Positions 51,659-59,806 of a stretch of 64,000 nucleotides of DNA are shown here, in pieces. Source of the stretch: JBBQER01 sp052148155 (GTDB lineage: Bacteria; Actinomycetota; Acidimicrobiia; IMCC26256; PALSA-610). The stretch's first letter is position 1. Each line of letters begins with the position of its first letter. The DNA lies in contig JBKQIY010000147.1 of assembly GCA_052148155.1 (NCBI GenBank), positions 4,368 through 68,367 of the forward strand, written 5' to 3'. The notes under the pieces are model-generated. The model worked only from the letters and a program-made list of their open reading frames with translations, made no database searches and was not told where the DNA came from. Both the position numbers and the translations under genes were made by a program.

Positions 51659-52471
51659 TCAGCCTTTCCCCGGCGGTTGGGTGAAACCCGGCAGCACGCC
51701 GCCGTCGATGAGCAAGTCCGTTCCCGTGATGAACGACGCTCCATCCGACAGCAGGAATGCGACTACCTCCGCGACCTCCTCGGGTTGCCCGGGCCGACCC
51801 AGCGGCGTCCTCTCGATCATCACCTCCATGATCGGCTGTTGCGCCAACTCCTGGCGGCCCATATCGGTCGAAATGATGCCCGGAGAGACCGAGCAGACCC
51901 GACCGCCGCGCGGCCCCCATTTCACTGCTTCGCGTTGTACCAGTCGTTGTACGCCACGCTTCGCCCACGCGTAGCCGCTCGACGGATCGGTGACTCTCGG
52001 ATCGTTGAGCGCGCCGAGTCGTTCGAGAAAGTCGTCGGCAAGCGGATCGTCGAGGACCGCGTCGATCGCCGAGTCACCGGCACCCGCGACCATCGCCGCC
52101 GCGAGGGAGGCGAAGCACACCGCCGTGGACCCTGCTTCAACGAGCGGTCCAAACGCCTCGAGTAGCAACGCCGACCCGCGCAGGTCGACGTCCCAGATCC
52201 GGCGCCAAGTGTCCGTCGTGGGCGACACGCCGGCTGCGTGGACCAACGCGCCGAAGGATCCCAGCGCGGCAACTCGATCGGCGAGCGCCCTCGTCGCAGA
52301 GGCGTCTGTGACATCGCAAATGACGGGGGATGCGGCGAGCTCGCGCGCGACCTCGTCAAGCTGCGCGCTCCGCGTGTCTACGAGGACGAGGTGCTCATCG
52401 TCGCGTGCGAGCCGCCTCGCGCATGCGAGACCCATCCCGCGCGCCGCTCCTGTCACCACGACCACACTCAC
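51659..52471 (-). CDS. SDR family oxidoreductase
   Basis: About 270 residues from the GTG at VSVVVVTGAA; the frame is open another 24 codons upstream but with no family likeness. TGAARGMGLACARRL is the Rossmann motif; VHAAGVSP replaces the usual NNAG; Ser in VCFASLAAAM; catalytic YAWAK; VSPGIISTDMG follows; and FITGTDLLIDGGVLPG ends the fold. Its insert (residues about 140-165) is longer than in FabG. It probably oxidises a hydroxyl in the pathway of the surrounding acyl-CoA genes. Confidence 0.86.
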   Translation of the reverse strand: MSVVVVTGAARGMGLACARRLARDDEHLVLVDTRSAQLDEVARELAASPVICDVTDASATRALADRVAALGSFGALVHAAGVSPTTDTWRRIWDVDLRGSALLLEAFGPLVEAGSTAVCFASLAAAMVAGAGDSAIDAVLDDPLADDFLERLGALNDPRVTDPSSGYAWAKRGVQRLVQREAVKWGPRGGRVCSVSPGIISTDMGRQELAQQPIMEVMIERTPLGRPGQPEEVAEVVAFLLSDGASFITGTDLLIDGGVLPGFTQPPGKG

Positions 52472-52539
52472 TTCGCCCTCTCGCTTACGCGTGTTCTCCC
52501 GAGTTGAGCGACGTTGAAGAACACCAAGATCTCGCGAGA

Positions 52540-53193
52540 TCAAACTTGCGTCTTGTCGTTGCGGAGTGCTCCGTCGATGAGCGCATGGAACTGGGTCGAC
52601 GTCAGAGCTCCGATGTCTGCGCCGTCCGAAGACGTCAGGAGCACGTATTCGTTGATGAGCACCGAATAGAGGTGAGCGAGCGCACGTTCGTCGCCGTCCC
52701 GGATCTCACCGACTCCTTGTCCATCGCGAACGAGGCCGGCGAGAACTCCCATCACCTCGCCAAAGCGCGCGCTCGCACCGCTCCCGAACTCGGCCAGAAT
52801 CGGGCCGGTGATCGTTGCGCCGCCACGGATGTGCCGAAGCAGCTGTCGGAAGTTCGGGCGTTGCGCGAAGAACAATGTCGTGGCATCGACGATCCGATGG
52901 AGCTTCTCGAGCGGCGCGAGGTCGCACTCAGCCTCGCGACGAACCGCCTCGATCAACTCGTCGCCGCGCCGCGACAAGGTCGCGGCCACCAAGTGCTGCT
53001 TGTTGTCGAAGAACAGATAGATCGCAGCGGTCGAAAACCCGGATTCTTCGCCGATCTCCCGCAACGATCCGTCGCGCAACCCGTTCGCACCGAACACCTT
53101 CTCGGCCGCGTCGAGAATATCCGTCCGATTGTCCGCTCGACGAGCAGCACGTCGTTCGGCGCGCCGATCGATCTTCACACTGGAGTCGTTCAT
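52540..53193 (-). CDS. TetR family transcriptional regulator
   Basis: 217 residues. Arg-rich N-terminus (RRAERRAARRADNR), then the TetR helix-turn-helix ILDAAEKVFGANGLRDGSLR, EIGEESGFSTAAIYLFFDNK, and a helical ligand domain ending TQFHALIDGALRND. It follows the P450 gene by three bases, so P450 and regulator are one transcript. The palindrome TGAAC-N4-GTTCA at 54490-54503, upstream of the P450, is a fitting operator and would also autoregulate this gene. Confidence 0.87.
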   Translation of the reverse strand: MNDSSVKIDRRAERRAARRADNRTDILDAAEKVFGANGLRDGSLREIGEESGFSTAAIYLFFDNKQHLVAATLSRRGDELIEAVRREAECDLAPLEKLHRIVDATTLFFAQRPNFRQLLRHIRGGATITGPILAEFGSGASARFGEVMGVLAGLVRDGQGVGEIRDGDERALAHLYSVLINEYVLLTSSDGADIGALTSTQFHALIDGALRNDKTQV

Positions 53194-53196
53194 AGG

Positions 53197-54414
53197 TCAG
53201 CCCGCGAGTCGGACAGGAAGCTGTTCGTAGCGACGAATGAGGAGGCTGTCGACCCATCTGGGTGGGCGTTCGGGATCGAGTGAGACATCGCTCGTGCGGT
53301 CCAACAACACGCGGAGCACGATCTGCGCTTCGAGGCGAGCCAGCGGTGCGCCCACGCAGTGGTGGATGCCCCGGCCGAACGCAACGTGATGGCGCATCAC
53401 CCGACGGTCGAGATCGACGTCGTCAGGATGCTCGTACTCCGCCGGGTCTCGGTTGGCCGCGCCCCAGAACAACAAGACCGTCGCACCGGCCGGAATCGGC
53501 TCGCCGGCGAGCGAAGTGTCCGACACCGCGGAGCGCATGAGGTAGCGAAACGGCGACTCCAACCGCAATGCCTCTTCCACGAACGCGGGGACCAGCTCGG
53601 GTCGTTTCCGCAGGCGCTCCTGCAGATCCGGTTGCTCCGCCAGGATCCGCACCGCGCTGCCGAGCACACTCGTGGTCGACTCACCTCCGGCGCTGAGGAG
53701 CGTGTGCAGGATTATCGTGCCTTCCTGAACGGCGAGCACGCCGTCATCTATACCGCGAGCGACCGAACCCAGAATGGTGTCGGCGCGATCCGACGCGGCG
53801 CCCCTGAGTTGGTCGGCGATCCACGCTTCGATTTCGCCGACCCCCGCAACCAGCTCGACCAACCGTTCGAGCGACACCGTCGATCCCAACATCGCGGTCG
53901 ATTCGAACGCAGCACGCAGCAGCCGCTCGGGGTCACTGTCTCGAAACCCGATCAGTCGACTGATCACCGCGATCGGTATGACGTTTCCGATCTCGGCCAT
54001 GAAGTCGACTCGCTCGAGCTCGACCGCTCGCTTCACACAACCGAGCGCGAGGTCGACGATCTCGGGTTCGAGCGACGACATGCGCTTCGCCACCAGCTCG
54101 GGAAACACTGTGTTCCGATGGACCGTATGGGCGGGCGGATCAGCAGTCGCCAGGGTCTGCATCGTGAACTCACCGAACGACAGACGCTCGGGAAGTCCGT
54201 CATCACCCCGATAGAGCAGGCACGCCATATTCGACGAGAAGTCCTCGACGCGTGCGGTCGCCTCCGCCACGGCCGCGAACGAGCTCACCACGAACACATC
54301 CGTGCCCGGGACCTGCCACACCGGAGCTTGGCTCTGCAGCTGTCGGTAGAACGGGTACGGGTCCTCGATCACAACCGGGTCGAGTAGGAGGGTTCCGCTC
54401 AGACCGTGCGTCAC
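53197..54414 (-). CDS. Cytochrome P450
   Basis: 405 residues, typical soluble bacterial P450. I-helix LLSAGGESTTSVLGS (oxygen-activation A-G-x-x-[ST]), ExxR in EEALRLESPFRYLMR, and the heme-binding loop FGRGIHHCVGAPLARLEA with Cys353. It has no membrane anchor. It needs a ferredoxin and reductase; none is adjacent, but the 3Fe-4S ferredoxin at 1.8 kb is of the right type. It is probably a hydroxylase for the substrate of this island and is the first gene of the P450-TetR transcript. Confidence 0.92.
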   Translation of the reverse strand: MTHGLSGTLLLDPVVIEDPYPFYRQLQSQAPVWQVPGTDVFVVSSFAAVAEATARVEDFSSNMACLLYRGDDGLPERLSFGEFTMQTLATADPPAHTVHRNTVFPELVAKRMSSLEPEIVDLALGCVKRAVELERVDFMAEIGNVIPIAVISRLIGFRDSDPERLLRAAFESTAMLGSTVSLERLVELVAGVGEIEAWIADQLRGAASDRADTILGSVARGIDDGVLAVQEGTIILHTLLSAGGESTTSVLGSAVRILAEQPDLQERLRKRPELVPAFVEEALRLESPFRYLMRSAVSDTSLAGEPIPAGATVLLFWGAANRDPAEYEHPDDVDLDRRVMRHHVAFGRGIHHCVGAPLARLEAQIVLRVLLDRTSDVSLDPERPPRWVDSLLIRRYEQLPVRLAG

Positions 54415-54489
54415 GGTGGCCGTGCCTCCAAAATGAACAAGCGGCCCGGGCCCGCTTCTAGATCTACTCTGACTTCACCTTCAACTTAC

Positions 54490-54503
54490 TGAACTGCTGT
54501 TCA
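54490..54503. promoter_or_regulatory. Palindrome TGAAC-N4-GTTCA between divergent P450 and SnoaL genes
   Basis: TGAAC (54490-54494) and GTTCA (54499-54503) form a perfect 5+5 inverted repeat with a 4-bp spacer, between the P450 start (54414) and the SnoaL-like start (54524). TetR-type repressors bind such sites. The TetR gene two genes down is the obvious candidate. It is only 20 bp from the SnoaL-like start, so it could block that promoter. Confidence 0.5.
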
Positions 54504-54523
54504 CCCAGCAAGGGAGCGCGCCG

Positions 54524-54943
54524 ATGGGGGCCAGCCAGGCGGTCGACGCGGTTCGGTCGGCAGTGGCAGCGTTGAACGAAGGCAAGATCGACGGCTACCT
54601 CGAGCACTTCGATCCGTCGTCCAAGCGCTGGATTGGCGGTGCCGCGACACCGCTCAGCCTCACCGACATCGGCGACAACCTTCATCAGATGCAGGCCGCG
54701 TTCGAAGGTCTGCACCTCGACGAGGACCTGCTCTTCGGCGATGAGCGATTCGTCTGCGCCCGCTGGCGACTGCGAGGCCGGCACGTGGGCGACTACCTCG
54801 GTTTCGCGCCGACGGGTCAGTCGATCGACTTCGAGACGTGCGAGGTCTACGAGATCGATGCCGGCGTCGTCATCGCGACCTGGGCCTACGGGGACCTCGA
54901 CCAGCTCGTGCGACAGATCTCCCCTCGGGACGAGAACACCTGA
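54524..54943 (+). CDS. SnoaL-like polyketide-cyclase-fold protein
   Basis: 139 residues. SnoaL/ester-cyclase pattern: VRSAVAALNEGKIDGYLEHF, DNLHQMQAAFEGLHLDEDLL, FGDERFVCARWRLRGRH, GFAPTGQSIDFETCEVYEID. The TGQSIDF segment matches the 'GT..PPTGK.v' region of the SnoaL family. Catalytic Asp/His roles are uncertain. It diverges from the P450 and is convergent with the LLM gene 20 bp away. Third NTF2-like protein in the window, and second of the island. Confidence 0.8.
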   Translation: MGASQAVDAVRSAVAALNEGKIDGYLEHFDPSSKRWIGGAATPLSLTDIGDNLHQMQAAFEGLHLDEDLLFGDERFVCARWRLRGRHVGDYLGFAPTGQSIDFETCEVYEIDAGVVIATWAYGDLDQLVRQISPRDENT

Positions 54944-54963
54944 CGTGGCCGGTTTCTGAGCCT

Positions 54964-55944
54964 TCACGATCGAGCCGCCGCGGCGAATGCCTCCAGCTCG
55001 CGCTCGATATCGGGGCCGGCCGGGCAGTACACGACTTCGCTGATGCCCTCGGAGCCCACTGAATCCATTCGCGCCGCGATCGACTCGGCGTCGCCCGTCC
55101 ATCCCGTCGCGAGGAGACGCTCGCCGGCAACATCGAGCAGCGGCCGATCCTGTTCCGTGACGGTTACAAGATGTCCCTCGTGTAGAGAGAGGTGACGCTC
55201 TTCTCGGATCCGCTCCGCGTCGAGGCGTTGCAGCCAGTCCCCTCCGCCTGGTGAATCGATCACCAGATCCGGCGCCCATTCCGCGAGCGCATGGAAGCCG
55301 GTCACGTAGGCCGGACCGACCGCGTCGCGAAGGCGCGGGGTGTTGTGATCCTCGCCCGGATCCAGGACCGAGCCATTGACGAGCAACGCGGCGTGCTCCC
55401 AGTTGCGGTCTTCCTCAGCCGGCGGTGCGGTAAGGATGACGCCGTCAGCGACCTCACGCGAGATGGCGACCCCCTTCGGCCCGATCGGGGCGAGACCGAG
55501 TGGTACTTCGATCGGACGCGGCGGCGCCCAACCCGGCGAATGCATCATTTGGCAGGGCGCACCGTCGATGGGTACCACCTCGCCCCGCAACAGCGCGCGT
55601 ACTTGGCGAACATACGTGGCGAGATCGGCCCAGCGCGCACCGCGCTGGCCCATCGAGAACCGCGCGGTGAAGCCCGTCCCGAAGTACGCCCGCAATCGTC
55701 CCGGCGAAAGGTCCTCGATAGTCGCGATCGCTGACGCAGTGACCATCGGATGGCGCAGGCTCGACACCGCCACGCCCGTCGCCAGCCCGATCCCCGGCAC
55801 CCCCTCCGCGATACGCGCGAGGGCGATCCAGACGTCGCCGTAGAGCGCAGGCGAATCGAAGAGCCACACGCGTTCGTAGCCCAGTCGATGCGCAACGCGC
55901 GCGTACTCCACAACGCGTTTACTCGGTGGCAGCGCGACGGACAC
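54964..55944 (-). CDS. LLM-class flavin/F420-dependent oxidoreductase
   Basis: 326 residues from the GTG at VSVALPPSKR. Luciferase-like barrel: VAHRLGYERVWLFDSPALYG, GIGLATGVAVSSLRHPMVTA, TIEDLSPGRLRAYFGTGF, EVPLGLAPIGPKGVAISREV and ATGWTGDAESIAARM. The ATIEDLSPGR..G.G pattern is typical of F420-dependent actinobacterial members. It could reduce a double bond or carry out an oxygenation. A TTGTCTAGACAT operator lies 54 bp upstream, which ties it to the GntR regulon. Confidence 0.87.
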   Translation of the reverse strand: MSVALPPSKRVVEYARVAHRLGYERVWLFDSPALYGDVWIALARIAEGVPGIGLATGVAVSSLRHPMVTASAIATIEDLSPGRLRAYFGTGFTARFSMGQRGARWADLATYVRQVRALLRGEVVPIDGAPCQMMHSPGWAPPRPIEVPLGLAPIGPKGVAISREVADGVILTAPPAEEDRNWEHAALLVNGSVLDPGEDHNTPRLRDAVGPAYVTGFHALAEWAPDLVIDSPGGGDWLQRLDAERIREERHLSLHEGHLVTVTEQDRPLLDVAGERLLATGWTGDAESIAARMDSVGSEGISEVVYCPAGPDIERELEAFAAAARS

Positions 55945-55998
55945 CGAAGGGCGAGTCTCGGCAACGATGCGCCCGACGATACTGCGCGCGGTGCATTA

Positions 55999-56010
55999 TT
56001 GTCTAGACAT
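55999..56010. promoter_or_regulatory. GntR/HutC-type operator (TTGTCTAGACAT)
   Basis: The cleanest of the three sites: the core TGTCTAGACA is a perfect 10-bp palindrome, inside ATTGTCTAGACATT. It lies 54 bp upstream of the LLM gene, nearly the same distance as the site before the acyl-CoA dehydrogenase (53 bp). The surrounding AT-rich bases fit a promoter. Confidence 0.65.
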
Positions 56011-56108
56011 TTATCACCGAGGAGAATCCAACGCGGCACCGGAACCGCACGCTTGCGTGTTGGTGCCGAAAGCGCGTCCGAGGCGATGACCTGCACGAAC
56101 GCAGTGGT

Positions 56109-56551
56109 GTGGGCGACATCACGACCAATCCGACCGGTCCTTGGACGACTCAACCTGCACGCAACTTCACGATGCGGGCCGGACGCACGATTCGGCACTT
56201 GATCCGCGACGGTGCTGGACAGTTCGCCGGCGCGTTCGATGACGTCTTCCGAAGTGAGGCGCGGCGATCATTCGTACACCGCCGTATACGCGGGTCGCGA
56301 ACGCGTATGCCGAACGGTGGGTCAGCACCATACGGCGCGAGCTCTTCGACCGGACGCTCGTCTGGAACCACCGACAACTCGAACAACTCCTCGACGAGTA
56401 CCTCGAGCATTACAACGCGCACCGGCCACACCGCGGTCTCAGCCAACGCGCACCAAACGACACGCAAGTTGTCGACTATCGGCCCGGCCAACCGATCCGA
56501 CGACACCCCACCTGCGCCGGGCTCATTAACGAGTACCGCCAAGCAGCCTGA
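56109..56551 (+). mobile_element. Truncated and frameshifted DDE integrase-core transposase remnant
   Basis: Frame 1 (from 56109) reads GDITTNPTGPWTTQPARNF, IRHLIRDGAGQFAGAFDDVF; from about 56258 another frame reads GAAIIRTPPYTRVANAYAER, WVSTIRRELFDRTLVWNH, YLEHYNAHRPHRGL and ends CAGLINEYRQAA, stop at 56549-56551. This is the C-terminal half of an IS3/IS481-like rve transposase. The RDGAGQF and ANAYAERW parts hold the later acidic residues; the N-terminal DNA-binding domain and first Asp are missing. One base shift at 56255-56260 joins the frames. No terminal repeats are clear. A direct-repeat-like pair (CGGCACCGACAGGC, CGGCACCCACAGGC) lies at 56660-56750. Confidence 0.7.
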
Positions 56552-56791
56552 ACCACGACCCGGCCAAGCCCACGCCAAGCGCGTCAACTTCGACGCGCCA
56601 ACTCCGCCACCACACGCCTCAAGACCAACCGCCGAGGCCACCTGTCGCACCGAACGCGTTTCCGGCACCGACAGGCCAGCCCACGCCAACACGAAACACC
56701 TGCTCGACACGCCAGGACAAGTATTCGGCACCCACAGGCTGGCGGCGCAGGGACGGGCTCGATGGGCTCGGCCGCCGTCGAGGCTTTCCCG

Positions 56792-57812
56792 TCAGTCGAG
56801 TCGGATAACGCCCTTCACACTCGACGTGCTCGCGTCGATGTCGGGATTCACGAGCGAGATGGTGTCGGCGAACTCTTCGGGGGTGAGCCCGAGCGCGACC
56901 AGCAGCGGGTACGGCTTGCCGGTCAACTTGCCCGAGAAGTAGTTGACGAGCGTCTGGACGTTCAGGCCGAGCGGATGGCCGGGCCAGGTGTGTCCGTTGT
57001 GATGGACGCGGGAGAGGATCACCGGCGCCTGACAACCCGAGTATGCGAGCTGCTCGACCGTTGCCTTGTACTGGGTTTGGGTCGGACCTCCGACGCAGCC
57101 GTCGCGCTTCGCCCAACTTTGGCCCCACTTCTCGAACGGGAGCTGATCCGAGCGCCCGCTCCCGTTGTACGGCAGCAGGTGATCTTCGACGCCGTGGAAC
57201 GACATCACCGGGACGGGTCGGGCGGTGTGCACGTGCGCGGCGGCAAGTACGCCGAGACCGGCGCGACCGCCGCGATCTGATCGGCCATCGTGCACGCGAG
57301 CAGGTCGGCCATCGCGCCGCCGTAGGAAAGTCCGGTCGCGTACACGCGCGAACGGTCGACGCATTCGCGACGCTCGAGGTCGCCAAGCAACGCCTTCACA
57401 TAGTCGACGTCGCCCGTTGCTCTCAGGTTCCACGCCGCGCCCAGCGCGCCAGCCGCACCTCCGGCCTGGGGGTAGACGACGATGAAGTTGTGCTTGTCGC
57501 TGAGCGGCACGAACCCGTCGGTGGATCTCTGTTCGGCGGCGTTCGCGCCGAGGCTATGAAACGAGAGCACGACGGGCACGGCGGTGTCGCCGTCCCAGTG
57601 GACGGGAATGTGCACGAGCGCGTAACGGTCCTGGCCGCCAACTTTAAGTTGATGCGCGTCAGGGTGGGCTGCGACGCGACCGTACAACGAGGCAGCGTCG
57701 AGGACGTCGTTGCGGTCGTGGCCGTCGTCGACGGCGGAACGGCCGAGTGGCTGGCACTCGAGCATGCTGACAACACGCCGGCCACGGCCAGTACGGCAAC
57801 CAATCGGCGCAT
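56792..57812 (-). pseudogene. Secreted PHB-depolymerase/esterase lipoprotein (LpqC-like), two frameshifts
   Basis: Three frames join into one protein of about 335 residues. N-terminal frame: lipoprotein signal LVAVLAVAGVLSACSSAS with a Ser/Thr-rich linker. Middle frame from about 57670: VGGQDRYALVHIPVHWDG, HNFIVVYPQAGGAAGALG and VYATGLSYGGAMADLLAC with the nucleophile Ser. C-terminal frame from about 57250: PVPVMSFHGVEDHLLPYNG (Asp) and VHHNGHTWPGHPLG (His). The whole catalytic triad is preserved. Esterases of this kind (feruloyl esterase/PHB depolymerase-like) act outside the cell. Two breaks in one conserved gene suggest sequence error or early decay. Confidence 0.72.
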
Positions 57813-57829
57813 CTCACCGCCCTACGGCC

Positions 57830-58738
57830 CTACGGCGCAGACGACGGCTGTTCGATCAGCTCGATCACTTCGTGATCCGGACCGCGCAAGCACACGAACC
57901 GCAGATCGGGGAGTTCCGGACCCATCGACATCGATTGCGGCTCGGAGAGCAGCTCAATTTCGGCGTCGCGTAGCACCGAAACCGCGCCGTCGAGTTCGGG
58001 AACGATCAGCGCGGTGCGCCAAAGGCCGACCGTGTTCGCCGAGCGTGGCGCGTTTCGCCGCACGGTGGGTTGATCGAAACCCACGAGCATCAGGTGCACC
58101 TCGCTCGGACCAGGGGCACGCATCAGCACCTCGACCATCGAGACCGCCCCGTCGACGCGCAGATGCGGCGCGGAATCGAGCGTGCTCGGAAAGCGAGCGA
58201 GTTCGCGGAACCCGAGCGCGCGGTAGAACGCAACCGAACGCTCCAACACACTGCAGGTCACCGCGACGAACGAGACACGGTTGGTGTCTCCGGCGATGAG
58301 CTCCACCGCAACACCGTCCGGATCGCTCATCAAGACGAGGCGCACCAGCCCGCCGTCGGGAAGTTCATGCGCGACCGGTTCGCTCCACACGACACCGCCG
58401 TATGCGCACGCGTTCACGATCGCAACGTCGAGATCGCAGACTTGAAGGCCGATCCGCTGAAGTCCTGCGTCGTACAAGCGGCTCGGCGCCGCGCCCGTGG
58501 GGGGCGGTTCCTGCCATTCCAACAAGTCGATCGCTCCGCCGTCGAAGCCGGAGGAGCCCACGAGAATCCAGGCATCCCAACGGACCTGATCGAGTCCGAA
58601 CGCGATCCCCACTTGGGCACGTTCGGGTGTCGTGCGGACACCGTCAGTCAGTCCGCAGCCATCGACGTAGAACGCGTGCGACCGCGCCAGATCGGAACAG
58701 TTGATGTTGACGTGAAAGATCCGAGCACCGTGCAGCAT
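57830..58738 (-). CDS. VOC family protein with two glyoxalase-fold domains
   Basis: About 302 residues from the ATG at MLHGARIFHVN; the longer open frame upstream is Arg-rich and unlikely. Domain 1 (residues about 5-145): IFHVNINCSDLARSHAFYVD, LQRIGLQVCDLDVAIVNACA and GVAVELIAGD. Domain 2 (about 150-300): VSFVAVTCSVLERSVAFYRA, WRTALIVPELDGAVSVLRDA and PDHEVIELIEQP. His and Glu residues at the usual metal positions are present in part. Such double VOC proteins include dioxygenases and glyoxalase-like enzymes. It ends 18 bp before the esterase start on the same strand. Confidence 0.8.
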   Translation of the reverse strand: MLHGARIFHVNINCSDLARSHAFYVDGCGLTDGVRTTPERAQVGIAFGLDQVRWDAWILVGSSGFDGGAIDLLEWQEPPPTGAAPSRLYDAGLQRIGLQVCDLDVAIVNACAYGGVVWSEPVAHELPDGGLVRLVLMSDPDGVAVELIAGDTNRVSFVAVTCSVLERSVAFYRALGFRELARFPSTLDSAPHLRVDGAVSMVEVLMRAPGPSEVHLMLVGFDQPTVRRNAPRSANTVGLWRTALIVPELDGAVSVLRDAEIELLSEPQSMSMGPELPDLRFVCLRGPDHEVIELIEQPSSAP

Positions 58739-59145
58739 CGGATTCTCCGCTCTACGACGCAAACGGGGGAAAAACGAACCTGACAGGAGCCACTGATGCC
58801 AGTCGACACGGACATCACGACGACGAGCCGGCTGTACGACCATACGACGGCGCCAGGATTCGCTCGAGCGCAAACGAAGCAACGCACGACCCTCCGGCCC
58901 CGAGCGCTCCGCTCAAGGGCCGAGCCGCCTTTACCCACCCTGGCCGCAAAGTAAACGCCCAAATCGGCTCGTTCTTCGCGGTCGCGTGGCGATGAGGCGG
59001 ACGAGGAAGGCTTCATGGATGAAGAGCCCGGGCGGGTAGGTCTGGTCCCTTGCCGGTCCGGGTCTTCCTCTTCTCGATGTCGGACACTGCGAGGGGGCGC
59101 AACAGTTGAGAGCGAGATTGAGCTCGTCGAACTCGACGGCGCCGT
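58739..59145. other. Intergenic stretch without a supported gene
   Basis: About 400 bp between the VOC gene and the small ANTAR gene. Open frames are short or Arg-rich and do not match known families. It should contain the VOC promoter. I see no T-run hairpin or RNA gene. Confidence 0.4.
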
Positions 59146-59364
59146 TTACGACCAGCTCGTGTGCACCGAGTGCCGGGACCAGGGGCGCTCCGGGCTGACC
59201 GTGCCGTCCACGACGAGCTCTGCGACGTATTCCAGCGGCGTGTCCGTTTGCTCGGCCGTGTTTTGCAGCAGGCGCAATGCGTCGGCCGGTGAAACGTCCG
59301 ATTGCACGCTTACCAGCCGCACCGCCCAGTCGATGAGCTCGCAACGTTCGATAGTGGTGCTCAT
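59146..59364 (-). CDS. Stand-alone ANTAR-like domain protein
   Basis: 72 residues. The helical pattern CELIDWAVRLVSVQSDVSPA, DALRLLQNTAEQTDTPLEYV and AELVVDGTV matches the ANTAR RNA-binding domain ('VIDQAKGILM..GcsadeAf.lLr..s...n.kLrdVA..vv'). ANTAR proteins bind paired hairpins to prevent transcription termination. Here there is no GAF or response-regulator domain, which is unusual. The alanine and aromatic contacts are only partly kept, so activity is uncertain. A perfect CGGGGA-N4-TCCCCG hairpin lies at 59439-59454, 75 bp upstream of its start. Confidence 0.55.
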   Translation of the reverse strand: MSTTIERCELIDWAVRLVSVQSDVSPADALRLLQNTAEQTDTPLEYVAELVVDGTVSPERPWSRHSVHTSWS

Positions 59365-59438
59365 GGAGGTTCGTTACCCGCTGAGCCCAGTGTCGTAAAC
59401 CAGCAGCCGACCGAGTCGCGTTCGGCGACCCGCGAGCT

Positions 59439-59454
59439 CGGGGAATAGTCCCCG
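59439..59454 (-). promoter_or_regulatory. Hairpin upstream of the ANTAR-like gene
   Basis: CGGGGA (59439-59444) and TCCCCG (59449-59454) form a perfect 6-bp stem with a 4-base loop (ATAG on the plus strand), within the likely 5' untranslated region of the ANTAR-like gene. ANTAR targets are normally two hairpins with 6-base loops, so this one alone does not fit the known rule. Its role is a guess. Confidence 0.3.
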
Positions 59455-59629
59455 CTGTCAAGTCGTTCGTCTCGATTGGCGGAGTCAGCCCCACCGCGAC
59501 TGCTCCGCAATGTCACGGCCTCGCCAGGCCCGCTGTCGGCGAGGCCGTGGCGCCAATGACCGACCTTCGGCACCTCGTCCGGGACCTTCGGCACGGTGTC
59601 CGACGATGGTCGACGGCCGATGCGAGGTC

Positions 59630-59806
59630 ATGGATACGAACACTGGAAGACACTGTGCCGACCTGCTCGTCGCGATGGACTTACAGTTCGTCACGATGGC
59701 CGAGTGCCTCATAGGCGAGCTGGGCCTTACGTACGACGAAGCCGTCGCTGCACTGCTCACTGCGCAAGCAAGGAGATGCAGGGCGCTGGCCACGCCCGCC
59801 GGCTGA
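59630..59806 (+). CDS. Small hypothetical protein
   Basis: 58 residues (MDTNTGRHCADLLVAMDLQF, AECLIGELGLTYDEAVAALL, ending AQARRCRALATPAG). It has a helical, amphipathic pattern and biased third-codon positions like a real gene. There is a GCGAGG motif just upstream. AECLIGELGLTYDEAVAALL is faintly ANTAR-like, which is notable because an ANTAR-like gene lies 270 bp away on the other strand. I cannot assign a function and it may be spurious. Confidence 0.38.
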   Translation: MDTNTGRHCADLLVAMDLQFVTMAECLIGELGLTYDEAVAALLTAQARRCRALATPAG

